Of a stretch of 64,000 nt of DNA, positions 42,111 through 52,300 are shown piece by piece. Position 1 is the first letter of the stretch. Every line of letters begins with the position of its first letter. The stretch lies in contig CAYNEM010000006.1 in the NCBI GenBank assembly GCA_964396265.1, forward strand, positions 62,001-126,000, in the 5' to 3' direction. The position numbers were made by a program, and so were the translations under genes. The notes beneath the pieces are model-generated. The model ran no database searches, was not told the origin of the DNA, and saw only the letters and a program-made list of their open reading frames with translations. Source of the DNA: EA-27 sp964396265. GTDB taxonomy: Archaea; Thermoplasmatota; Thermoplasmata; RBG-16-68-12; EA-27.

Positions 42111-45100
42111 AGGCTTTCCTCGTTCGTGTCCTCGGCTTTCTCGGCGTCGCGCATCTTGCGGAGGTTCTGCTCGTATGCTTCCTTGGAGATGCGTCCCTCC
42201 TTGTAGGCCGTGCGCAACCGCGTGACGCGGTCGACATCGCGCATCGCTTCCGGTGGTGCCTCGGCCGCCCCGGTCGGTTCCGCGTTCTCCCCTTCGGGAG
42301 TTCCCACGTCCTCGATCGGTTCTTTCTGCTTGCGCGTCGGCAGGCCCGGGACGCGGATCCCGTACCGCGGGAGGACGAACCCGAGCAGCACCCCGAGGAA
42401 GATGCCGACCACCGCCAAGCCCGCAGGCAGCAGGAGCGCGGACGTGCCCGCCGGCGCGACCACGACGATCGTGAACCGCTGCTCGTCGACGTTGCCGACC
42501 GCGTCCCGTGCGACGACGACCACGGTGTTCGTGCCGTAGCCCAGGGTCACGTTCGTCTCGAACGCGCCGCCCGGCGCGGCCACGTTGATCCCGTTCACGG
42601 TCACGAAGGCCCCGGGCTCCGTCGTCCCCGCGATGCGCACGATGCGCGACTCCGTCCGCGCGGGCGGCAACGGGGCGAACGTCATCGTGGGGTCGGAGGT
42701 ATCCCGCACGGCGGACGTCGTGGCGGTCACCTGGTTGCCCGCGGGATCGCGGACGATCGCGGTGATCGTGTTCGTGCCCTCGACGCCAAGCGTGACGACC
42801 TCTCGGAACGAGCCATCTGCGCCGACGGTGGCGGCGTTGCCGTTGATCTCCACGACGAGCGTCCTCGGATCTGCGGGCTCCACGCCGGAGAGCGCGTCCC
42901 GGACGAGGCCCGTCACGAAGACTTGCGTCTCCCCCGTCGCGAAGACCTCGGTGGTGAACCGCGGGATCTCCGGCGCCACGAGGTCGCGGACGATCGAGAT
43001 CACGTGGCTCGTCGGGTTGCCGGGGATCCGGTTGCCGGCGCCGTCCTGGTCGAACCAGTCCGTGGAGCTCACTATCACGGAGTTCGTCCCGTTCTCGAGC
43101 GCGACCGTCTCGGAGAACGCCCCCGTGGCGTCCGTTTGCGTCCAGTTCCCGCGGACGCGGTACGACGCAAACGGCTCCGTCGCGCCGACGACCGCGTGCG
43201 TGTCGAGCGTCGTGTACACGAGGTCGGGGGTCGAGAAGGTGAGGATTGGTACGGTATCGTCGACCACGAAGGTGAACGTCGCGTTCGCGAGGTTCCCGGC
43301 ACGGTCTCCGACCCAGGCGTCGACGGTGTGCGTGCCCTCCGACAGGACCGCCGAGGGCGAGTACGTGGCCGTCCCCTCCCAGAGGGCGAACCGGTTCGCA
43401 CGCGTCGTGTACAGGATGCTGACAATCGTCCGCGAGGACACGTCGACGCCGTCCAGGAGGAACTGCACGGAGTCGCGATCCAGCTGCCCGAGGTCCGGGT
43501 CCTCGAGGCTCACGATGAGGTACGGCGCCCGGTCGTCTGTCGTCCGGTTGTCCGCGCGGTTGAGGTTGCCGCCGAGCGCGGCGACCTGGAAGCTCACGAT
43601 GCTGGGAGCGGCGCGGTCCAGGGTGACGGACACGGGGATCACGACGACGCCCGGCGCGGTCGGCAGGCCGAGGAGCACCGCCCCGCCATATGGTGCGTCG
43701 ACCGTGTCGTTCGGGAAGTCCCAGGTCACGCTGAGCGTCACGGACGCGTACGCCGCCAGCCCGGACTCCGTGCCGTTCACGATCTCTGCGGGCCTCGGCG
43801 CCTCCGGGACCTGGTACCCCGTCCCGGTGTCGAGCGTGACCGCGACGTCCATGTCGAAGTGCCCGATGCCGCCGGGGACCGTGAACCCGAGGACCTTGAC
43901 GATGTACTGCCCGTCCGCAGGGGCCACCCATGTCACGCGCTCTTCCGCGTCGCCGTCCGCATTATAGTTCCACAGGCTGCCGCCCTGGCACAGGCCGGGC
44001 GCGACGGGCTGGCAGTCGATCACGAGGTACTCCTCCGGGTCGATGATGCCGTTCGCGTTCCCGTCGCGGAACACCGCCATGTCCAGGTCCTCGACATCGG
44101 ACTGGCCGGCGATGTGGACCTCGAGGATGAGCGCCTTCTCCACCGTGAAGATGTAGGAGAAGGAAGCCCGGAACATCCACTCGCCCCAACCGGGGAAGTT
44201 CCACCAGGTCTGCACGTCCTGCGGGATCTCCAGGTCCGCGAAGGCGGTCGTCGTCGCGGGGCCGACGGCGGACGCGCGGAGCGCGGGGAAGTTCATGTTC
44301 GAGAGGAAGGGGAAGGTCTCGCGGCCGACGAGGGCCCGCGTCACGACGTCGAGGCTCGTGGGCGCGGACACCCAGCCCGCTTGGCCGACCGTGAGGGTCG
44401 CGTTCGCCTCGAGCCCGCGGAGGGCGAACGCGCGGACCGCGATCACGTTGAGGCCGGGGCTCAGGTCGTACGCGACGACCTCCTCGCCGCCGCCCGTCAG
44501 GGTGCGGAACTCCGGCTTGTCGAGCTCCTCGCTCTTCGCGACCTGGCGCAGGGGGAATGGGCCGTACGTCGTGGCGCTGCCCTGCGTGGCGGCGTCGCCG
44601 CTCGCGCGGTTGAACGCGAAGGTGTCGACGTCGCTCGGGGCGTCCTGCCACGCGGTGCGCACGATGACGCGGAGTCCCGCGGGCGCCGCGAAGAGGCCCT
44701 GGTCCGGGATCTCGAAGAAGAAGAACCGCCAGTCGCCCATGTGCGGATTGCGAAGCCGCGTCCCGCTCGCGAGCGTCTTGTCGTAGCCGCCGAAGACGCG
44801 GTGGTTGTCGTACAGCGCGGTGCTGGCCAGGTCGCCGCCGAACGTGAGGGACGGCGCGCGGGACCCGACGTTCGCGAGCACGGGGATGGTCGTCGTCACG
44901 CCGTTCGTAGTGTCGCGCACGAGGATGGCGCCCTCGTACGAGCCGAGCGCCGCGGTCGGGGGCACGGTCATCGTGGCGGTGATCACCTGGGAGCTATTGC
45001 CGAGGACGTTGGCGGTGCCCTGAGAGAGGGAGACCCACGCCCACGGCGCGCGGTCGAAGAACTCGATCACGAACGTCCAGGCAAGGCCGTCGATGTAGAC

Positions 45101-48100
45101 GGGGGTGCCCGTGTCCTCGAGGCTCAGGACGAGACCCTCATGGAGGGACGTCGCGGGGAACGCCGCGCGGACCTCGAGGACGTTCGACGTGTGGAACGTC
45201 TCGCCGACCGTGTTCAGCTCGTCGCGGAAGAACGCGGGAGCGGGGAACGGGTCGACCCCGACCCAGCGCGACCACTCGATCGTCCAGTCGTACGCACGCA
45301 GCGCGTACGAGTAGTTCGTCTTGAACTGCGTCCCTTGGTGTTCGACGAGCCGTCCCAGGTCTGCGTACGCGGTCACCTTCACGAGCTCCGCGTTCGCCCA
45401 AAGGCCCGCGATGGGTGGAGAGACCCGGATGCCGGTAAACGTCGTGCCGTCGACCTTCCATACTCCCGTCCCGTTCACCCAGAGGGCGATGTCGCCGTTG
45501 GGCTGGTACGCGTCCCTGCGCGTCGCGTTGGCATGCACGTACTGGCCGATCTTCCGATAGGCGACCGCGTCGAGGTTCGTGGAGATCGCGGCCGTGCCGT
45601 GGTTCCTCAGAGTGAGCGCGAGCGGCGAGACACCCCCCGCATACAGGAGTCGCGTGAAGGCGGCGTGCGTGTTCCCTCGGTACGCGCCGGGATGCCACAT
45701 CGGCGGCGTCACCTCGAGGCCTGCATCCGCGGTCCCCGCCGCGAGCCGCACGGAGCGCGAGACGTTGAGATATCCCGACCCTTGAGTGAGGACGTCGTGG
45801 CCTGCGTCGTCCGCGCCCGACAGGAGGAGCGACCGTACCTCCGAGACCGTCGGCGTGCGATTATTCGCCGCCGTGAACGCCTCGTACACGAGGGCCGCGG
45901 CCCCCGCAACGACCGCAGCAGAGACGTCGGAGCCGATCATCGCTGCGGAGGTTACCGCCGAGCTCCCGTCCCCGGCGGCGTGGAGGGGGATCGCGAGGGT
46001 CGCGGTGTCCGCCGCCAGGAGCTCCGGCTTCACGAACCCTTGCGCGCTCGGGCCCCGCGACCCGGGGATTGCCGGGGCCCTCGCATGGGGGTTCGGCCCC
46101 TCGGGCCCGCCGGTCAGCAACGACTGCATCGTGAAGTCGCCCGCACGGCCGGCGGCGAGCACGTTCGGTCCGGAGGCGGGCGAGGCGACCGTCCCGTACC
46201 CGAAGCCGTAGTCCCCCGCGCTCGCCACGAAGACCGCCCGTCCCCCGGAGTAGGTCGTGGACAGATAGTCGGCGGTGCGGGACGAGACGTCCCAGCCGTC
46301 GTTGTGGACCGTCGGGAAGTTGAAGGCGCTCACGACCACGTGCGCGTCGTCGGTCGTCCCGACGGTGGCATCGTACCCCTCGACCGCGAACGTCCACGAC
46401 TCCACCACGTCGCTCAGACCGTTCATGATCGTGATGAGCCGGCTCGCGTCGGCCAAGCCCGTGAGCGGCGTCGGAAGCCTTCCCTGCGCGACGATCGCGC
46501 TCGCGATCCGCGTCCCGTGCTCCGACTTCGCGCCGGTGATCGCGTCCACGCCGAAGTCCCCGGCGAGCGCGACGAGGTCGCCCGCCCCGGGGATGCGCAT
46601 CAGGAGCCCCTCCGCAGCTTTCCGAGACAAGAGCCGTGCGGAGTACGGGACGGGGTTCACACCGTCTGCGATGAAATACACCATGCCCGCGGACACGTCC
46701 GGATACCCGTCCTGCCCCGGCAGCCCAGTGGTCGCGTTGTACGAGTCGAGCGCCGCGATCGGGCTCGCACGCGATGCGAAGACGTCCGTCGGGTCGAACA
46801 CCTTGTCGTCGTTCATGTCGAAATAGACGCGGTCGTACTCGCTCGCGTTCGCCGTGTCCACGACGAGGAGGCCGAGGGCCCCGAACTCCCTCTGCACGGT
46901 CGGCGCGGGGTGGAAACCGAAATGGAATACTCCGGAGGCGCTCGTGAGCCCGGCGATCGAGTACTGCTCGATCTCCCGCCAGACCCAGGCGCTCAGGCTC
47001 ACCCAGCCCGGGGTGAAGTCGAGGTTCTGGAAATCGACGTTCTGGTCCGAGGGCACGGTGTCCTGCGCACGGGACCCGGTCTCGTGCATGGAGAAGAGGG
47101 TCGCGGACACCCCGGACGGATCGCCGAGCAGGGCCCGCGGGATCGAGAACTCGTTGAACAGCTGCTCGCCGAACTGGAACGCCGCTTGGGTGCCGCCCAC
47201 GCCGAGCAGCGGGGAGGGCTCCCAAGCCCCCGAGGTCGCGTTCCACGCGTACCAGGTGCCAAACTCCATCCCGTGCACGTACTTGTTCTCCCGGTCCTCG
47301 TAGCGGCTGAACCCGTGCGCGAGGAGGGCGTAGTCCGGTCGGTGCGCGACGAACGTGCGGATGTACGCCCCGCCGGATGTCCACGACTTGGCGGTGAGGT
47401 CCCCGCCGCCCGTCGCGACCTCCCCGAGGACGGACCAGTGCACCGCGTACAGAGCGCCCGGCTGCGGGGTCTGGCGCACGAATGCGCCGCTGGCGTCGTA
47501 CACGAGGAACGAGGGGGAGATGGAGGGCGAGAGGCCCTGCGTGGCCACGACGAACTGCGCGCCGCTCGGCGACCAGTCCGCCGCCAGGACCCAGCTCTGG
47601 GCCTCGGGAAGCGTCGCAAGCAGGAGGGGGGCCGGGGGCGTCATGTCCCACAGTTTGGCGGTGTCGTCCCGCGCGCCGGTCACGAGCCGCGCCCCCGAAG
47701 GAGACCACGAGACCTCGACCACGGGCTGCGAGTGAGAGGAGGCGGTCTTGAGCGGGGTCGCGCGGACGACGGGCGTCGTGGGCTGCACGTTCGTCCCGTT
47801 CAGCGAATAGACGACCGCGTTGTTCGTCCCGAGCGCGACCGCGATCTGGTCCGGCGCGCCCGGGCGGAACGCCACCGCATTGACCTCCGTGTTCTCGGCC
47901 CAAAGCGTGCCGAACTTCGTGCCCGTCGCGACGTCGAAGAAGTGCACGAACTTGAACGTGCTCGCGGCGATCCACGTGCCGTTCGGGCTGAAGGCGAGGA
48001 TGCCGTTCTCGCTGATCGCCACGTCCCCGAAGGGCACGTACTGGATCTGGCGGACCAGACCACCCGTGGCCGCATCCCAGAGGCGCAGGAAGTCTTTGTC

Positions 48101-49102
48101 CGCGCTCGCGACCTTCGTGCCATCGGGGGACCATGCGACGCTGAGGGGCTCGCTCGCGTGGCCTGACATCGTATGGAGCACGGCGCCAGTCCGGTCCCAG
48201 AGGCGGACGAGGCGGTCTCCCGCCACGGTCGCGAGCTTCGACCCGTCGGGGGACCATGCGACGTCGTTCACGCGGTCCGCGTGCGACGCGTTCGTGTCGA
48301 CGGTCGCGCCGCCCGGGGCCACGTACGCCCCGCTCGTCTCGTTGTCCACGTCGAACAGCACGACGAACGAGGCGTTCTGATCGCGCAGATAGGCGGGATA
48401 TCCCACGTACCAGTTGTCGTCGTCGCGCGTGATGGACAGCGTCGTGAGGTCCCAGTCCGCCTTGTCGCCGCCGGGCGCGCCGGCGCTGTTGTCCCGCGGG
48501 TCCGTGGCCCACCGCTCGCGGTCCCCGAAGTCGTTCGTACCGTCAACACGGATCGTGTGCGTGACGTCGAAGGGACCCGCGCCCGTCCTCGTCGTGTTTG
48601 CGAAGTACGTCGTGTCCGCGAAGCCCGTGCGGAGGTACGTCGTGAGGGACCGTGGATCGTAGACGATCGGCCAGCCGAAGTACGTCGAGTTCGGGTCCGT
48701 CACCACCGCCTGCGTGCCCTGGAGGTCGAGGTGCCCGAAGTCCAGACCCTCGTCGACGACCGCGACGCGCACGCCGGAACCCCGGTATCCTAGGGACCAC
48801 GCATCGTCGAATCCGTGGTTCGTGACGACGTTCGAGAGCAACGGCTGAGGCCCGACGGGCCCTTCCAAGGGCTGCGGGTAGCGAGAGGAAGGGTATTCCG
48901 CCAGGGGATCCGCCTCCGCGACGGGCTTGGCGGCGGAATCGGGGGCGATCGGGACGTCGCCTCCGGACTGGGGGACATCGGTCGCCGGCGGCATCTCCGC
49001 TGCAGCGCGGGGGGCGATGGGATAGCCCGCGAGGATCGAAAGGGCCAGAACCGCCACGAGGGCGACGGCTGAGACCCTCTGGCGGGGGTACCTCCTCCCC
49101 AT
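42107..49102 (-). CDS. Giant membrane-anchored subtilase-fold protein with inserted WD40 propeller; catalytic Ser replaced
   Basis: 2331 residues. Signal peptide (~9-35), then the S8 fold: Asp motif 'VRVAVVDEGLDFGHLDL' (D117) and His motif 'SEHGTRIASA' (H862). About 745 residues lie between them, including roughly seven WD40 blades (~270-590, 'RVNDVAWSPDGSKLATVAGDRLVRLWD'). Where GTSMSAPHVAG is expected the sequence is GSDVSAAVVAG, so D1059 replaces the nucleophile. After it come Ig and PPC-like domains ('VEDLDMAVFRDGNANGIIDPEEY'), several glucodextranase/Ig-like repeats, a transmembrane helix (~2221-2245) and a cytoplasmic tail ending in a SHOCT-like 'RLRTAYKEGRISKEAYEQNL'. Probably not a protease; perhaps a surface receptor. 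TATAAATA at 49125-49133 sets a leaderless start. Confidence 0.88.
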   Translation of the reverse strand: MGRRYPRQRVSAVALVAVLALSILAGYPIAPRAAAEMPPATDVPQSGGDVPIAPDSAAKPVAEADPLAEYPSSRYPQPLEGPVGPQPLLSNVVTNHGFDDAWSLGYRGSGVRVAVVDEGLDFGHLDLQGTQAVVTDPNSTYFGWPIVYDPRSLTTYLRTGFADTTYFANTTRTGAGPFDVTHTIRVDGTNDFGDRERWATDPRDNSAGAPGGDKADWDLTTLSITRDDDNWYVGYPAYLRDQNASFVVLFDVDNETSGAYVAPGGATVDTNASHADRVNDVAWSPDGSKLATVAGDRLVRLWDRTGAVLHTMSGHASEPLSVAWSPDGTKVASADKDFLRLWDAATGGLVRQIQYVPFGDVAISENGILAFSPNGTWIAASTFKFVHFFDVATGTKFGTLWAENTEVNAVAFRPGAPDQIAVALGTNNAVVYSLNGTNVQPTTPVVRATPLKTASSHSQPVVEVSWSPSGARLVTGARDDTAKLWDMTPPAPLLLATLPEAQSWVLAADWSPSGAQFVVATQGLSPSISPSFLVYDASGAFVRQTPQPGALYAVHWSVLGEVATGGGDLTAKSWTSGGAYIRTFVAHRPDYALLAHGFSRYEDRENKYVHGMEFGTWYAWNATSGAWEPSPLLGVGGTQAAFQFGEQLFNEFSIPRALLGDPSGVSATLFSMHETGSRAQDTVPSDQNVDFQNLDFTPGWVSLSAWVWREIEQYSIAGLTSASGVFHFGFHPAPTVQREFGALGLLVVDTANASEYDRVYFDMNDDKVFDPTDVFASRASPIAALDSYNATTGLPGQDGYPDVSAGMVYFIADGVNPVPYSARLLSRKAAEGLLMRIPGAGDLVALAGDFGVDAITGAKSEHGTRIASAIVAQGRLPTPLTGLADASRLITIMNGLSDVVESWTFAVEGYDATVGTTDDAHVVVSAFNFPTVHNDGWDVSSRTADYLSTTYSGGRAVFVASAGDYGFGYGTVASPASGPNVLAAGRAGDFTMQSLLTGGPEGPNPHARAPAIPGSRGPSAQGFVKPELLAADTATLAIPLHAAGDGSSAVTSAAMIGSDVSAAVVAGAAALVYEAFTAANNRTPTVSEVRSLLLSGADDAGHDVLTQGSGYLNVSRSVRLAAGTADAGLEVTPPMWHPGAYRGNTHAAFTRLLYAGGVSPLALTLRNHGTAAISTNLDAVAYRKIGQYVHANATRRDAYQPNGDIALWVNGTGVWKVDGTTFTGIRVSPPIAGLWANAELVKVTAYADLGRLVEHQGTQFKTNYSYALRAYDWTIEWSRWVGVDPFPAPAFFRDELNTVGETFHTSNVLEVRAAFPATSLHEGLVLSLEDTGTPVYIDGLAWTFVIEFFDRAPWAWVSLSQGTANVLGNSSQVITATMTVPPTAALGSYEGAILVRDTTNGVTTTIPVLANVGSRAPSLTFGGDLASTALYDNHRVFGGYDKTLASGTRLRNPHMGDWRFFFFEIPDQGLFAAPAGLRVIVRTAWQDAPSDVDTFAFNRASGDAATQGSATTYGPFPLRQVAKSEELDKPEFRTLTGGGEEVVAYDLSPGLNVIAVRAFALRGLEANATLTVGQAGWVSAPTSLDVVTRALVGRETFPFLSNMNFPALRASAVGPATTTAFADLEIPQDVQTWWNFPGWGEWMFRASFSYIFTVEKALILEVHIAGQSDVEDLDMAVFRDGNANGIIDPEEYLVIDCQPVAPGLCQGGSLWNYNADGDAEERVTWVAPADGQYIVKVLGFTVPGGIGHFDMDVAVTLDTGTGYQVPEAPRPAEIVNGTESGLAAYASVTLSVTWDFPNDTVDAPYGGAVLLGLPTAPGVVVIPVSVTLDRAAPSIVSFQVAALGGNLNRADNRTTDDRAPYLIVSLEDPDLGQLDRDSVQFLLDGVDVSSRTIVSILYTTRANRFALWEGTATYSPSAVLSEGTHTVDAWVGDRAGNLANATFTFVVDDTVPILTFSTPDLVYTTLDTHAVVGATEPFASYRVRGNWTQTDATGAFSETVALENGTNSVIVSSTDWFDQDGAGNRIPGNPTSHVISIVRDLVAPEIPRFTTEVFATGETQVFVTGLVRDALSGVEPADPRTLVVEINGNAATVGADGSFREVVTLGVEGTNTITAIVRDPAGNQVTATTSAVRDTSDPTMTFAPLPPARTESRIVRIAGTTEPGAFVTVNGINVAAPGGAFETNVTLGYGTNTVVVVARDAVGNVDEQRFTIVVVAPAGTSALLLPAGLAVVGIFLGVLLGFVLPRYGIRVPGLPTRKQKEPIEDVGTPEGENAEPTGAAEAPPEAMRDVDRVTRLRTAYKEGRISKEAYEQNLRKMRDAEKAEDTNEESL

Positions 49103-49124
49103 GACATCGCGCGATGCTGCCGCC

Positions 49125-49133
49125 GTTATTTAT
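49125..49133 (-). promoter_or_regulatory. TATA box of the WD40-subtilase-like gene
   Basis: TATAAATAA on the minus strand, 27 bp before ATG 49102. Confidence 0.6.
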
Positions 49134-49324
49134 ATTGATGCCCGGAGCGTCGGGATCGTGCCCTTATCACCGAGCGCTCTGATTATTATCCAGTACAATG
49201 AATTAATATAGACGCCACCTTCGAAAGGGAGGGACAAGGTGCGGGTCTGGGGAACTTTGAAATACCCCGGCCCTCTTAGCCGAGATTCGGGACAGGGTTT
49301 CGGGCTAGCCAGGGGAGTGGGGTC

Positions 49325-52300
49325 ATGCGTTTCGTCCGCTTTGCCGGTGTCGTCGCAATTGCAATCGCTTTCGTCGTGATCACGTCGCCGATCCGGGCAG
49401 GACCGGTCGCGGACGCGATGGGCTCGGGGGGCCCGGTCGTGGTCGTCGATTCGTACCGGATGGACCCGGGAGCACTGGTCGCTTCCGGGGCGAAGATCCT
49501 CGTCGACTACGATAACGGGTACCTCCTCATGCGCCTCCCACGGGCGAGCGCGAGCTTCTTGAGCGCCCTTCCGGGGGTCGACCCGCTCGAGGGGCGGACG
49601 CAGATCGACCTCTTCTTCTCCGGAATCGACTTCGACACCGCCGTCGCCGAGCCCGCGTTCACAGGGGGCATGGACGCCCCGACGGACGGGGCGTACCTCC
49701 TGCAGTTCCTCGGTCCCATCCGGAGCGAGTGGCTCGCGGACCTCGAACGGCAGGGCTTGGTGTTCGACCAGTACCTCGCGAACTATGCCTTCGTCGTCCG
49801 GGGCACGCCCGCGGCAATCGGGGCCGCGAAAGCCTCGCCCTTCGTCTCGTGGGTCGGCCCGTACCGTGCCGGGTACAAGATGTCGGCGGACCTCCTCGAG
49901 CACGAGGGCCTCGTCGACCTGTTCGTCGTCGGCTTTGGCGGCGTCGATGCGATGGTCCTCGCCCAGCACGTCGGGGCGACGGGCGCGGGCGTCGAGTCCA
50001 TGTGGCCGTCCCCGGCCACCGTCCTCGCCCGGGCCCCCGCGTCCCTCCTGCTCGACCTCGCGAAGCTCCCGGACGTCCTCTACATCGAGGAGCGTTTCCC
50101 GTTCGTCACGATGGACCGGATCGCGGGTCAGATCCACAAGTACCACCCCGCGTGGGACACGAGCCGCAGCGGTCTCACGTCGAAACTCACGGGCCGCTCC
50201 CCGGGCCCGGACAATACCATGTACAATTCGGACGATTACTTCGAGGGCGCGGGCATCCTCGACACCGGCTTCGACGAGGGGGACCCGAACGACGGCACCC
50301 CCGACTTCTTTGACAGCCCGAACGGGGACCGCGTCACCCGCCTCTTCCGACACACGGGGCCCACTTTGGACGGCAGGTGCGGGTCCGCGCACGGGACCCA
50401 CGTGGCGGGGATCATCGCCGCGGACGGGTACTCATGGGAGCGAGATCTGATCGAGGACTCCGGAGACACTTCGGTCTCCGTGACGGACCAGGAGTGGCAC
50501 AAGTCCGAAGCCGGCGTCGCGCCGGAGGCGAAGATCTCCCTGGACGGCACGCAGAACGGGAACGACGTCTTCTGCAGCGCGGGGCTCGCCGCGAGCCCCG
50601 CGTACTGGGACTGCCAGTACCTCAACGGCTACATCACGGTCACGCTCACCGCTGGCGTCAGCTCCGCGATCTGCGGGGCGCCATGGATCGACGGCGTGAA
50701 CGTCGTTACGCATAATTCCGCGATCGGTACGGGCGCGCGGGCTTGGTTCGCGCTCCACAGCAACAGCTGGGGCAGCGGCTCGCGGACGTACGGCGCCACC
50801 GCGGGCGGCGCAGATGGCCGGACCAACTCGGCCCCGGAGAGGCTCATCGTATTCGCCGCCGGGAACGACGGGCCCGACGCGAACTCGGTCAGCGGCGAGG
50901 CGCTCCTCAAGAACGGCCTCTCCGTCGCCGCCGGGCAGAACTTCCGCCCGGAGCAGTTCGAGTCGGACAACCCGAACCTCTTGGCGAGCTTCAGCAGCCG
51001 GGGCGGCCCCGGGGAGAGCAGCGGCCGGATCAAGCCGGATATCGTCGGCATCGGCACGTCCGTTGTCGCGCTCTTCGCGAGGGGCGAGACCCTCTCCACG
51101 GGCTTCACGGCGGGTGCGGATCTCATCAACGAGGTCGACAAATATTGCAGCATCCCGAAGACCTACTGCTCGGGGGGCGACGCAATCGCGGACTACCGGT
51201 ACCTCCAGGGCACGAGCATGGCGGCGCCCCACGTGACGGGCGGCGCCCTCCTCGTCCGCGAGTACCTCCGGGAGGTCGTGGCAGGTAACAACCCCGCCTC
51301 CCCGTACTTCAACCCACCCTCGCAGCTCGTGAAGGCGATGCTGATCAACGGCGCGGTCCGCATGGACCAGAACCTGTACGCGTATCCCGGATACGACCAG
51401 GGGTGGGGGCGCATGGACCTCGAGCAGTCCCTGTTCCCGCCGGTCCCGCGGACGAACCAGATCGACATCGGGGAGTTCACGAGCACGGGCTCGTGGTCGC
51501 CCTCGAGCATGAACCTCAACGTCGTCGGGAACGACGTGCCCGTGAAGGTCACGCTCGTGTGGATTGACGCGACCGGGGACGCGCTGTCGCGGAACCTGAA
51601 CCTCGTGGTGCGTTCCCCGAGCGGCGCCGAGTACCATGGGAACCGTTATCTGAACGGGTGGTCGAACCCCAGCGACGCCGCGTACGATGGGATCAACAAC
51701 GTGGAGCAGGTCGAGGTTCAGACCCCGGAAATCGGCACATGGACCGTCGAGGTCCGCGGGGTGACGATCCCGACCGCCGCCAAATTCGCGCTCGTGTTCT
51801 CCGCGAACATCGGCCCGCAGTCGACGTACAAGGTGGACCTGAGCACGACATATTCCACGACCGTGAGCCTCGCGCCTCTGGGGTCCGCCGAGATCCCGCT
51901 GACGACCCTGAACTACGGCACGGGCCCGGACCAGGTGCAGCTGTCGTCCGGGGCCCCGGCCGGCCTGACGGTCACCTTCTGGCCGAGCAACGCGATCAAC
52001 CTCGGGAGCGCGCAGTCCGCGAACGTCCTCGCGAACTTCACCGCCAGCGTCGCAATCACCCCCGGGATCTACGAATTCGACCTCCGCGCGCGGAGCGCGA
52101 ACGATCCGAGCCCGACGCCCGCATCGGACTTCATCGCGGTGCGCGTCGAGGTGCTCAGCACCCCGCTGCCGTTCCCCCTCCAAGTCACGAACGGGCCTGT
52201 CGACGAACTCGACCCGTCCGTCCTCGTCTTCGAGGACCCGCCGGGCAGCCGCCACATCTTCATCGCATACCGCAAGACCGCGCAGGTCTCGCCCGACGGC

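Noticed and set aside
42074..48166. Very long open frame (about 2000 codons) on the plus strand
   Set aside because: Antisense to the giant subtilase-like gene; its translation is Arg/Gly/Asp-rich without domains. GC-rich third positions suppress stop codons on the opposite strand.
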